The notes under the pieces were generated by a model, which saw only the letters and a program-made list of their open reading frames with translations, was not told the DNA's origin and ran no database searches. From the NCBI GenBank assembly GCA_041395845.1, contig JAWKZS010000001.1:372001-436000 (forward strand): a DNA stretch of 64,000 nucleotides, in the 5' to 3' direction. This stretch comes from Ch67 sp041395845. Lineage in GTDB: Bacteria; Pseudomonadota; Gammaproteobacteria; Pseudomonadales; Ketobacteraceae. The position numbers were made by a program, and so were the translations under genes. Positions 55,657 to 63,860 of this stretch are shown here, in pieces; position 1 is the first letter of the stretch; each line of letters opens with the position of its first letter.

Positions 55657-58134
55657 ATGGCTGAGTCGCCGGTTCAAGGCCTCACCACTGAACAAGCCCG
55701 CAGCGCGCTGGCGGCCCATGGCCCCAACGCGCTGCCGGAATCCCGCCCCGAATCCCTGCTGCGACGCTTCCTGCGCCAGTTCCGCAACCCCGTCATCTAC
55801 ATTCTGCTGTTCGCCCTGGCCTTTGACCTGGCGATCTGGTGGCGGGCGGCGGAACACGACATTCCGCTGGAGCCCCTGACCATTCTGGTCATTCTGCTGT
55901 TCAATGCGCTACTGGGCATGTGGCAGGAATCCAAGTCCGAGGCCGCCCTTGCCCGGCTCAAGGCGCTGGCGGCCCCCAAGAGCTGGGTCATGCGGGATGG
56001 CCAGCTGACACAGATTGCCAGCACCGCGCTGGTGCCCGGGGATCTGATCCGGGTAGAGGCGGGTGAGCGCATCCAGGCCGACGGGGTGTTGCAGTCCGAA
56101 ACCAGCTTTTCCGTCGATGAATCCGTCATGACAGGCGAATCGCTGCCCCTGGAAAAAGCCGCCGGTGACAGTGTTCTGTCCGGTACGCTGGCGGTTCGCG
56201 GGCTGGGCTGGATCGACGTTCGCGCAACGGGGTCAGCGTCCAACATGGGGCAGCTTGCCTGCCTGCTGCAGCAGGTGGTGCGGGAGAAAACGCCACTGGA
56301 AAGACGCTTGCAGCGCTTTGGCAGGCAGGTGGCGTGGGCCGTCGTCATACTGGCGGTGCTGGTCATGGCGGCGGGACTCTGGGCCAGCGGCTGGGGAAGT
56401 TTCAATCTGATTTTCCTGTTTGCCGTGGCCTTGGCAGTTGCGGCGGTACCGGAAAGCCTGCCTGCCGTACTGACCCTGGCCATGGCGCTGGGCATGGAGC
56501 GGATGGCGAAGCGCAAGGCGGTGGTCCGCAAACTGACGGCCGTCGAAGCGCTGGGTTCAGTGACCGTGATCGCCACCGACAAGACCGGTACCCTCACTGA
56601 AAACCACATGCGGGTCGACCGCATTGACTCCCTCGATCCGGAGCGCGCTGTGCGTGCCATGGCGCTGGTGAATGACGCCGATCCTGCCACCGGGGCAGGT
56701 GATCCACTGGAGCTGGGTTTGCTGGAATTCGCCAGACAGCAGGGCGTCGACACGGTCAATCTGCGCCAGACCTGTACGCGCCTGTCAGAAAAGCCGTTTG
56801 ATGCAGCCTGGAAATACATGCGGGTTACGGTTCAGCAGGATCAGCCTGTCAGCTATGTAAAAGGTGCCCCTGAAGTGGTGATGGCCCGGTGTCGACTCGA
56901 CGATGAGCAGCGGGCATCCATCCAGTCCACCATTGACCACCACGCCGGCGAAGGTTTCCGCATGCTGGCCCTGGCCTGGGCGCCGGGCGAGACCGAGCAG
57001 GATCTGCACTGGCTCGGCCTGATTCTGCTGTGGGATCCGCCCCGCGCCGAAGTACCCGGTGCGATCGCCCAGGCCCAGCAGGCCGGAGTGCGGATCATCA
57101 TGATCACCGGAGACCATCCGGCCACCGCCAGGGCCATTGCCGAACGGATCGGCATTGCCGTTACGGGCGTGATGACCGGGCAGGATCTGGATAAGCTGTC
57201 TGAAACCGAACTGGCCCAGCGGGTCATGGACACCACGGTGTTTGCCCGGGTCAGGCCGGAACACAAACTGGCGATTGTCCACAGCCTGCAGGCTCAGGGA
57301 CAGGTGGTGGCGGTGACCGGCGATGGTGTCAACGATGCGCCGGCCCTGAAAGCCGCCGATGTTGGGGTGGCGATGGGGCAGCGAGGCAGCGATGTCAGCC
57401 GGGAAGTGGCTGATCTGGTGCTGCTGGATGACAACTTTTCCACCATCGTCAGCGCCATCGAAGAAGGCCGCAGCATCTACGAGAACATCCAGAAGTTTGT
57501 CCGCACCCTGTTTTCCACCAATGTCACCGAGGTGCTGCTGATCGTGGTGGGGGCCATGGTGGCGTTCTTTCTGGTGGGGCAGGGGGCAGCACTGCTGCTA
57601 CCGCTGACGGCAGCCCAGATCCTGTGGGTCAACCTGCTGACTGACTCGCTGCCGGCCCTGGCCATCACCACCGATCGCAATCTGAACGTGCTCGCCACCC
57701 GCCCCCGTGATCCCGGGGCGCCATTGATGGATCGGCCCACCCTGCTGTTCGTCGTGCTGGCCGGTGTAGTGGGCGGGATGGTCGCGCTGGGGCTGTACGG
57801 TCTGCTGCCGAGATGGATCAACGATCCAGGCAGGGTGCAAACCCTGGTGTTCTGCTACCTGGTGTTTGTGCAGTTGTCGTTCGTACTGCCTGCACGGCGG
57901 GTAAATCTGCTGAGTCAGCGTAATCCCTGGGTCATTGGGGCGCTGGTGACAGGGGCGGCGGCACAGATGGTCGCGTTGACACAGGAAAGTCTGGGGAATT
58001 TCCTGTCCGTGACGCCCTTGCAGCCGCTGGACATCGGTGTATTGGCGGGTGCGGTGATGGTGTCGTGGCTCGCTGCCGAAGTAATTGCACTGCTGCTACG
58101 ACGGAACCGCGCAGATTCCCGGGGCGTTAAATGA
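55657..58134 (+). CDS. P-type cation-transporting ATPase (P2A/PacL-like)
   Basis: 825 residues. N-terminal cation-ATPase domain (GLTTEQARSALAAHGPNAL), actuator loop with TGES (SVMTGESLPLEK), transmembrane helix 4 motif VPESLP, phosphorylation site DKTGTLTE, nucleotide-domain KGAPEVV and hinge GDGVNDAPALKAADVG. The layout matches P2-type Ca2+ or Na+/K+ -like ATPases (PacL/PMA1 group); the ion cannot be assigned from the sequence alone. ATG 55657 follows the lipoprotein end by 8 bases. Confidence 0.92.
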   Translation: MAESPVQGLTTEQARSALAAHGPNALPESRPESLLRRFLRQFRNPVIYILLFALAFDLAIWWRAAEHDIPLEPLTILVILLFNALLGMWQESKSEAALARLKALAAPKSWVMRDGQLTQIASTALVPGDLIRVEAGERIQADGVLQSETSFSVDESVMTGESLPLEKAAGDSVLSGTLAVRGLGWIDVRATGSASNMGQLACLLQQVVREKTPLERRLQRFGRQVAWAVVILAVLVMAAGLWASGWGSFNLIFLFAVALAVAAVPESLPAVLTLAMALGMERMAKRKAVVRKLTAVEALGSVTVIATDKTGTLTENHMRVDRIDSLDPERAVRAMALVNDADPATGAGDPLELGLLEFARQQGVDTVNLRQTCTRLSEKPFDAAWKYMRVTVQQDQPVSYVKGAPEVVMARCRLDDEQRASIQSTIDHHAGEGFRMLALAWAPGETEQDLHWLGLILLWDPPRAEVPGAIAQAQQAGVRIIMITGDHPATARAIAERIGIAVTGVMTGQDLDKLSETELAQRVMDTTVFARVRPEHKLAIVHSLQAQGQVVAVTGDGVNDAPALKAADVGVAMGQRGSDVSREVADLVLLDDNFSTIVSAIEEGRSIYENIQKFVRTLFSTNVTEVLLIVVGAMVAFFLVGQGAALLLPLTAAQILWVNLLTDSLPALAITTDRNLNVLATRPRDPGAPLMDRPTLLFVVLAGVVGGMVALGLYGLLPRWINDPGRVQTLVFCYLVFVQLSFVLPARRVNLLSQRNPWVIGALVTGAAAQMVALTQESLGNFLSVTPLQPLDIGVLAGAVMVSWLAAEVIALLLRRNRADSRGVK

Positions 58135-58147
58135 TCCCTTCCGGTTT

Positions 58148-58171
58148 GCCGGCGCCACTGGGTGCGCCGGC
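58148..58171. terminator. GC-rich perfect hairpin between convergent genes
   Basis: GCCGGCGC (58148-58155) pairs with GCGCCGGC (58164-58171) around 8 bases, between the ATPase stop and the small membrane-protein gene. There is no T-tract on either side, so it is at best a weak or Rho-assisted terminator. Confidence 0.4.
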
Positions 58172-58196
58172 CGCCGTGAGAGGATGCCCTGCCTGA

Positions 58197-58421
58197 TCAG
58201 GCGATCAGCTTGTGGGTCGCTTCGTTAATGTCCTTGCCCAGGTAGTAGGTGCTGCTGAACAGGGCGGGAATCATTAACAGACCGAATACGACCATGGTGA
58301 ACATGGATGCGTCTACCAGGAACAAGCCCCAGAAGCCACCGACGGTCAGTGCAATCACCGCCAGGAAAGCAACGCTGTCCACAGCCAGTTGACGTACTAC
58401 AGATGAATTGACCAGTTTCAT
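58197..58421 (-). CDS. Small two-helix membrane protein of unknown function
   Basis: 74 residues with two membrane helices (SVAFLAVIALTVGGFWGLFL and SMFTMVVFGLLMIPALFS) and a short C-terminal tail (YYLGKDINEATHKLIA). ATG 58421 is preceded by GAGGAG at a suitable distance. I know no named family. It is transcribed away from the structured gap that precedes the beta-oxidation genes. Confidence 0.7.
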   Translation of the reverse strand: MKLVNSSVVRQLAVDSVAFLAVIALTVGGFWGLFLVDASMFTMVVFGLLMIPALFSSTYYLGKDINEATHKLIA

Positions 58422-58514
58422 ATTCGAACTCCTCTAGTGTTTCTGACACTACTGTTTAGCCAGATTTGCCTGCGTGCCACCGTGGTTGCTGGAGTTCCGG
58501 TGGTGGCTGCCGGC

Positions 58515-58536
58515 TGTGACCTCGGCCGAAGTCACA
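58515..58536. repeat. Near-perfect 22-base palindrome
   Basis: TGTGAC-CTCGGCCGAA-GTCACA is symmetrical except for one C/A pair. The TGTGA...TCACA ends look like a CRP site, but the 12-base spacer is twice the CRP spacing, so another dimeric regulator is more likely. Confidence 0.5.
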
Positions 58537-58551
58537 TGATTTAATCTAGTC

Positions 58552-58592
58552 CGAAAAATTTGAATGTTCCTACTAATTCAACTGATTTTTCG
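58552..58592. repeat. Long stem-loop
   Basis: CGAAAAAT then TTGAAT (58552-58565) pairs with ATTCAA (58576-58581) and ATTTTTCG (58585-58592), leaving a 10-base loop and a 3-base bulge (CTG). Fourteen paired bases, AT-rich. No T-tract follows. Confidence 0.6.
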
Positions 58593-58656
58593 AACCTTCA
58601 TGTTTGCCAATATAGCACTGGCTAATCCAATTTCAAGGCATCAGGTGTGTAAAAGT

Positions 58657-58704
58657 GTAACATGTGGGGAAAATGGTAACAAAGTCACAGAGTAACACGG
58701 TTAC
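58657..58704. repeat. Cluster of GTAAC/GTTAC motifs
   Basis: GTAAC occurs at 58657, 58676 and 58692, with the inverted GTTAC at 58700; the last two form a GTAAC-ACG-GTTAC dyad. The cluster is 176-223 bases upstream of the thiolase start and could be a multi-site operator. Confidence 0.4.
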
Positions 58705-58879
58705 AGGTCACGGGATTTCCTAACGGGTTAAGTTTTCTGCAAGTCCTTGATCATGACGCTTTTGGTCACAACGCCTGAGCTGTCCGGTCATTGTTTGCAT
58801 GGATGAAAAAGAGCAAGGTATGCAGCCTGAGTGTCCGCTTGGTCACGGACTCAAACCCGAAAACATGAGGAATGGTTGA

Positions 58880-60091
58880 ATGACTACAGAAGCCTACGTC
58901 TTTGATGCCGTGCGGACCCCGCGTGGTAAAGGCAAAAAGGAAGGCACACTGCACGAAGTGAAGCCTGTTGATCTGGTGGTGAACCTGATGCACGCCCTGC
59001 AGGAGCGTAATCCGGGTCTGGATACCGCGCAGATTGATGACATCGTGCTGGGCATCGTCAGCCCGGTGGGTGATCAGGGCGCCGTGCTGCCCAAGACTGC
59101 AGCCATGAAGGCTGGCTGGGCGACTGAAGTTGCCGGCATGCAGATCAACCGTTTCTGCGCATCCGGTCTGGAAACCGTCAACCTGGCAGCCCAGAAAGTG
59201 GCTTCCGGCTGGGAAGACCTGGTGGTTTGTGGTGGCGTGGAATCCATGTCCCGCGTGCCGATGGGCTCAGATGGTGGTGCGTGGGCAATGGACCCGCAAA
59301 CCAACCTGCAGACCGACTTTATTACCCAGGGTATCGGTGCCGACCTGATCGCCACCATCGAAGGCTTCTCTCGTGAAGATGTTGACACCTTCGCTTATAA
59401 CTCCCAGATGAAAGCCGCCAAAGCCAAGGCTGACGGCGCGTTCGCCAAGTCCATCGTGCCGGTGAAGGACATGAATGGCCTGACCATTCTGGCGGAAGAC
59501 GAGTACAACCGCGCTGACACCACTCTGGAAGGTCTGGGTAAACTGAATCCTTCCTTCCTGATGATGGGTGAAATGGGCTTCGATGGCGTTGCGCTGCAGA
59601 AGTACCACTGGGTTGAGCGCATCAATCACGTTCACACACCCGGCAACTCGTCCGGTATCGTCGATGGTTCTTCGCTGCTGTTGATCGGTAACAAGGAAGC
59701 CGGTGCCAAAATGGGCCTGAAGCCCCGTGCCCGCGTATTGGCCACGGCCATCACCAGCACCGATCCAACCATCATGCTGACAGGCCCTGGCCCTGCTGCC
59801 AACAAGGCACTGAAGAAAGCCGGCCTGACCTACAACGATATCGACCTGTTCGAAGTGAACGAAGCCTTCGCCTCTGTCGTTATGCGCTTCATGAAGGACA
59901 CAGGTGTTACTGCCGACAAAATTAACGTCAACGGCGGCTCCATCGCGCTGGGTCACCCGCTGGGTGCCACTGGCGGCATGATCGTGGGCACCGTTATCGA
60001 CGAGCTCGAGCGGCGCGGTCTGAAGCGCGGTCTCTGCACACTCTGCGTGGGTGCAGGTATGGGTATCGCCACCATCGTTGAGCTTGTGTAA
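58880..60091 (+). CDS. Acetyl-CoA acyltransferase (FadA/FadI-type thiolase)
   Basis: 403 residues. Thiolase that cleaves 3-ketoacyl-CoA in beta-oxidation. Nucleophile Cys93 in RFCASGLETV, His in VNGGSIALGHPLGATGG and the second Cys in LCVGAGMG. It starts at ATG 58880 with GAGG 12 bases upstream and is followed 21 bases later by the multifunctional subunit, the usual pair. Similar pairs occur in Pseudomonas as a second beta-oxidation complex; a precise fadA/fadI name is not given. Confidence 0.94.
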   Translation: MTTEAYVFDAVRTPRGKGKKEGTLHEVKPVDLVVNLMHALQERNPGLDTAQIDDIVLGIVSPVGDQGAVLPKTAAMKAGWATEVAGMQINRFCASGLETVNLAAQKVASGWEDLVVCGGVESMSRVPMGSDGGAWAMDPQTNLQTDFITQGIGADLIATIEGFSREDVDTFAYNSQMKAAKAKADGAFAKSIVPVKDMNGLTILAEDEYNRADTTLEGLGKLNPSFLMMGEMGFDGVALQKYHWVERINHVHTPGNSSGIVDGSSLLLIGNKEAGAKMGLKPRARVLATAITSTDPTIMLTGPGPAANKALKKAGLTYNDIDLFEVNEAFASVVMRFMKDTGVTADKINVNGGSIALGHPLGATGGMIVGTVIDELERRGLKRGLCTLCVGAGMGIATIVELV

Positions 60092-60112
60092 GACAGGATT
60101 GGAGACTGACAA

Positions 60113-62254
60113 ATGACTGACCATATTCGTTACGAAAAAGACAGCGACAACATTGTTGTGCTGACCATGGATATGCAGGGCCAATCTGCAAACACCATGA
60201 ACCAGAATTACAAGGACGCGATGGATGCCTGCATCGATCGTCTGGAAAAGGAACAGAACCTGGCGGGCGTGGTACTGACCTCTGCCAAGAAGACCTTCTT
60301 CGCCGGCGGCGACCTGAATGACCTGGTGAAAGCAACTCCGGAAGTTGCCCAGCAGTTCATGGATGGCACCAACGAAGTGAAGAAGCAGCTGCGTCGCCTG
60401 GAAAAACTGAAGGCGCCTGTAGTGGCGGCCATCAATGGCGCGGCACTGGGTGGCGGCTACGAAATCTGTCTGGCCTGTAACCACCGTATTGCCATCAACG
60501 ATCCCAAGACCAAGATCGGTCTGCCGGAAGTGACCCTGGGCCTGCTGCCTGGTGGTGGCGGCGTGGTGCGTCTGACCCGTCTGCTGGGCTTCGAAGCCGC
60601 TGCGCCGTTCCTGATGGAAGGCAAGCAGGTGAACCCGGAAGGCGCCAAGAAAGCCGGTCTGATCGATGATCTGGCCACTGATCAGGCGGACATGATTGCC
60701 AAGGCCAAGGCCTGGTGCAAGGCCAACCCGCACGCCCAGCAGCCTTGGGATAGCAAGGGTTACAAGGTGCCTGGCGGTACTCCGGCTACCCCTGCGTTCG
60801 CCATGAAGCTGCCGATCATCCCGGCCATGCTGAAGAACAAGACCAAGGGTTGTTTCCCGGCGCCGGAAGCCATTCTGTCTGCAGCGGTAGAGTCCCTGCA
60901 GGTTGATTTCGACACCGCGATGAACGTCGAAGCCCGCTACTTCACCAGCCTGGCGATTGGCCCGGTGGCGAAGAACATGATCACTGCATTCTTCTTCCAG
61001 CTGCAGGAAATCAGCAAGGGCGCCAGCCGTCCGAAAGGTTTCGACCACTACACCACCAAGAAAGTCGGCATCCTGGGTGCGGGCATGATGGGTGCGGGCA
61101 TCGCGTATGTGAGCGCCATGGCTGGTATCGAAGTCGTACTGAAAGATATCTCTGAAGAAAATGCTGCCAAGGGCAAGGCCTACAGCGAGAAGCTGCTGGC
61201 CAAGCGTGTATCCAAAGGCGCCATGACCCAGGAGAAAATGGACAAGGTGCTGGGCCTGATCAAGGCGACTGGCAATGCTGACGATCTGGCCGGTTGCGAT
61301 CTGGTGATCGAAGCCGTATTCGAGAAGCGCGAACTGAAGGCAACCGTGACCAAGGAAGCGGAAGCCAAGATGCTGGACACCGGTATCTTCGCATCCAACA
61401 CCTCCAGCCTGCCGATTACTGGTCTGGCGGAAGCATCTGTGCGTCCTGACAAGTTTATCGGTCTGCACTTCTTCTCGCCGGTCGACAAGATGCCGCTGGT
61501 GGAAATCATCTGTGGCAAGCAGACGTCCCCTGAGACCCTGGCCAAGGCGCTGGACTACGTCCTGCAGATCAAGAAGACCCCGATCGTGGTCAACGATGCG
61601 CGCGGCTTCTTCACTACCCGGGTTATCGGTACCTACGTCAACGAAGGTCTGGGCATGCTGAAGGAAGGCATTGCGGCAGCGTCCATCGAAATGGCAGCGG
61701 CGAAAGCCGGCTTCCCGGTAGGCACTCTGGCGATCTCTGATGAGTTGAACCTGCAGACCATGCGCAACATCAGCCTGGCGGCTCGTGCCGACCTGGAAGC
61801 GCAGGGTCAGTCCATGCCGGTGACCTCGTCCGAGGAAGTGATCATCAAGATGCTGGAGCTGGAGCGTTCCGGCAAGCTGGCAGGCAAGGGCTTCTACGAC
61901 TATCCGCAGGGTGGCAAGAAGACCCTGTGGCCGGGTCTGAAAGACACCTTCGGTGCTGGCAGCAAGCAGATTCCGTTCGAGGATATGCAGGAGCGCTTCC
62001 TGTTCATCCAGTCCCTGGAAACCGTGCGCTGCATGCAGGAAGGCGTCATCGAGAAGGTGGCGGACGCCAACATCGGCTCCATCATGGGTATCGGCTTCCC
62101 CGCCTGGACTGGCGGTGTGGTGCAGTACATCAACCAGTACGGCCTGCGCAAGTTTGTCGCACGCGCCCAGGAACTGGCTGCTCGCTATGGTGAGCGCTTC
62201 AATCCTCCTGCCTTGCTCATCGAAAAGGCAGAAAAGGACGAGATCTTCCAGTAA
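60113..62254 (+). CDS. Multifunctional beta-oxidation protein (enoyl-CoA hydratase/3-hydroxyacyl-CoA dehydrogenase, FadB/FadJ-type)
   Basis: 713 residues. N-terminal crotonase domain (about 1-190) with the oxyanion hole (FFAGGDLNDL), INGAALGGGYEICLACN and the catalytic Glu in GLPEVTLGLLPGGGG. A Rossmann NAD-binding domain begins near residue 316 (VGILGAGMMGAGIAYVSAMAG) and is followed by 3-hydroxyacyl-CoA dehydrogenase domains with GLHFFSPVDKMPLVEII. It catalyses hydration and oxidation steps for the adjacent thiolase. GGAGA precedes ATG 60113. Ends just before a strong terminator. Confidence 0.94.
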   Translation: MTDHIRYEKDSDNIVVLTMDMQGQSANTMNQNYKDAMDACIDRLEKEQNLAGVVLTSAKKTFFAGGDLNDLVKATPEVAQQFMDGTNEVKKQLRRLEKLKAPVVAAINGAALGGGYEICLACNHRIAINDPKTKIGLPEVTLGLLPGGGGVVRLTRLLGFEAAAPFLMEGKQVNPEGAKKAGLIDDLATDQADMIAKAKAWCKANPHAQQPWDSKGYKVPGGTPATPAFAMKLPIIPAMLKNKTKGCFPAPEAILSAAVESLQVDFDTAMNVEARYFTSLAIGPVAKNMITAFFFQLQEISKGASRPKGFDHYTTKKVGILGAGMMGAGIAYVSAMAGIEVVLKDISEENAAKGKAYSEKLLAKRVSKGAMTQEKMDKVLGLIKATGNADDLAGCDLVIEAVFEKRELKATVTKEAEAKMLDTGIFASNTSSLPITGLAEASVRPDKFIGLHFFSPVDKMPLVEIICGKQTSPETLAKALDYVLQIKKTPIVVNDARGFFTTRVIGTYVNEGLGMLKEGIAAASIEMAAAKAGFPVGTLAISDELNLQTMRNISLAARADLEAQGQSMPVTSSEEVIIKMLELERSGKLAGKGFYDYPQGGKKTLWPGLKDTFGAGSKQIPFEDMQERFLFIQSLETVRCMQEGVIEKVADANIGSIMGIGFPAWTGGVVQYINQYGLRKFVARAQELAARYGERFNPPALLIEKAEKDEIFQ

Positions 62255-62278
62255 GCGGTTGAAGGTCTCTACAAGAAA

Positions 62279-62309
62279 ACGGCTCGCCACAAGCGGGCCG
62301 TTTTTGTTT
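62279..62309 (+). terminator. Rho-independent terminator of the beta-oxidation operon
   Basis: ACGGCTCGC (62279-62287) pairs with GCGGGCCGT (62293-62301), one G-T pair, loop CACAA, then TTTTTGTTT. It begins 25 bases after the stop. Confidence 0.88.
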
Positions 62310-62332
62310 GTGGGGCACACTGGAATGTTGGC

Positions 62333-62338
62333 TATAAT
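62333..62338 (+). promoter_or_regulatory. Candidate -10 element for the zinc-finger/TPR protein gene
   Basis: TATAAT lies 50 bases before ATG 62388, just after the terminator. No matching -35 box. Confidence 0.35.
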
Positions 62339-62387
62339 CCAAAGACGGCCTGTGGCCTGATTATCTGCCTGCAATCAGTGAGTTACG

Positions 62388-63812
62388 ATGCGACGCCAGT
62401 ACTGCAAGTTTCATCCCCTCGAGCCCGCCCTGTGGTACAACCCGCGTTCCCACATCGCTTATTGCGAGCGTTGCGTCGATAGCGGCGAAACCCGTGGTGG
62501 TCTGGGCCAGGCCAACTGTTACCTGAGTGGTGACGAATTGCAGTATCTGGGCAGCGCCAATATTGCCCGGCCGTTCTGGGAAATCCTGGGTCAGTTCTTC
62601 CGCTATCCGTTCAAGCCCGACAGCCTGATGATGATCGGTATTTTTGTGGTGGCCACCTGGGCGGTGCTCAGCATGACCGCGATTACCGCGCTGCCCTTCA
62701 TGCTGCTGTTTGCGCTGGTGATTCTGGCCTGTATTACCCGCTACGGCTTTCTGATTCTGGAATTCACCGCCGAAGGGCGCGAGGCGCCGCCCACGCTGCA
62801 GGAAACCTTTGCCAGTGCCGGCTTCGAGGTGTTGTTTCAGCAGGTGGTGGTGCAGGTGGTGTTCATTGCCTTTGTGCTGCTGGTGGACCGGCTGGGCAGC
62901 GATTTTCTGAGTGTACTGGCGCTGGCACTGGTGGTGTTCGTGACGCCCGCCAGCCTGATGATTCTGGCGACGGAGAAAACCATTTCTCTGGCGGTGAATC
63001 CTGCGTCCATCATGCACCTGATTCGCAGCGTGGGTTGGTCATATATTTTGCTGTATGCCTTCCTGTTTCTGTTGTGGGGAGCCGAAGCCGCGTTTTTCGA
63101 AGTGTTTGCTGATGAAATTTCCCCGCAGTATTTCATTCCGGTGTTTGTCGGCGTCACGCTGTATTTTCTGATGGTGGCCTACAACCTGATGGGCTATGTG
63201 ATTTTTCAGTACCAGGCGGAAATCGGCTTTGTTGCAGAGGATGCGGCGGCGCGGGAAAAGCGTCGGGTAGCAGTAGATCCGCTGGATGCGAAAGTCGAAG
63301 TGCTGGTGAAGGAAGGCCGCTACGATAAGGCGGCGGAGGCGCTGACGAAGCATCTGCGCTCGCAGCCGTCCAGTCTGCGCCACCATGACAAGCTGGCGCG
63401 GCTGCTGATTGCGATGGATGACCGTGAGCAGGCGCTGGCACATGCCCAGGTGTATCTGGAGCAGGTGTTCAAGCTGGGGGATGATTCCCGCCTGTATTTC
63501 CTTTACAGCGATTATGAAAAGCTGGAGCGCAAGTTTTTGCCGGAACTGCCCGACATCTGTTACGCGCTGGCGCAGCAACTGTTTCGCCGCGGAAAATTCC
63601 ACCAGGCCTGTCATCTGGTGGCGAGCCTGCACAAGCGCGCGCCGGCCTTTACGAAGATCCCCGATGCCTATCTGCTGATGGCGCGGGCGCTGCTCGATGG
63701 CTTGAAGGATCGCTACAAGGCATCCCAGTATTTAAAATTTATCAAAGCCAATTATCCTGAATTCAATGACATGGCGCAGGTGGACGCACTGCTGGCCGAA
63801 TGCAGCCATTGA
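62388..63812 (+). CDS. Uncharacterised zinc-finger, membrane and TPR-like protein
   Basis: 474 residues. N-terminal Cys/His cluster (YCKFHPLEPALWYNPRSHIA, then CERC) looks like a small zinc-binding finger of the B-box type. About five to six membrane helices follow (residues 85-285; for example SLMMIGIFVVATWAVLSM and ILLYAFLFLLWGAE). The C-terminal ~170 residues are TPR-like helical repeats (EVLVKEGRYDKAAEALTKHL, LARLLIAMDDREQALAHAQV, QQLFRRGKFHQACHLVASL). I know no characterised family. It stands alone between a terminator and the radical-SAM gene. Confidence 0.75.
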   Translation: MRRQYCKFHPLEPALWYNPRSHIAYCERCVDSGETRGGLGQANCYLSGDELQYLGSANIARPFWEILGQFFRYPFKPDSLMMIGIFVVATWAVLSMTAITALPFMLLFALVILACITRYGFLILEFTAEGREAPPTLQETFASAGFEVLFQQVVVQVVFIAFVLLVDRLGSDFLSVLALALVVFVTPASLMILATEKTISLAVNPASIMHLIRSVGWSYILLYAFLFLLWGAEAAFFEVFADEISPQYFIPVFVGVTLYFLMVAYNLMGYVIFQYQAEIGFVAEDAAAREKRRVAVDPLDAKVEVLVKEGRYDKAAEALTKHLRSQPSSLRHHDKLARLLIAMDDREQALAHAQVYLEQVFKLGDDSRLYFLYSDYEKLERKFLPELPDICYALAQQLFRRGKFHQACHLVASLHKRAPAFTKIPDAYLLMARALLDGLKDRYKASQYLKFIKANYPEFNDMAQVDALLAECSH

Positions 63813-63860
63813 AAAAGTCGCTGTGCGGGTTCATATAGGGGGAATCATCTGCCAATCCCG

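Larger units (their letters stand above)
58422..58879. other. 458-base non-coding gap with structured, AT-rich sequence
   Basis: No plausible gene in this stretch between the small membrane protein (minus) and the thiolase (plus). It holds a 22-base near-palindrome (58515-58536), a long stem-loop (58552-58592) and a cluster of GTAAC motifs (58657-58704), followed by the leader of the beta-oxidation operon. Likely two promoters with regulatory sites; an unannotated small RNA is possible. Confidence 0.6.

Noticed and set aside
58515..58536. CRP/Vfr binding site
   Set aside because: Half-sites are right but the spacer is 12 bases instead of 6.
59267..62374. A 1035-codon open frame antisense to the beta-oxidation genes
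   Set aside because: It mirrors two strongly conserved genes; long antisense frames are common in GC-rich coding DNA with biased codons, and its translation shows no recognisable motif.
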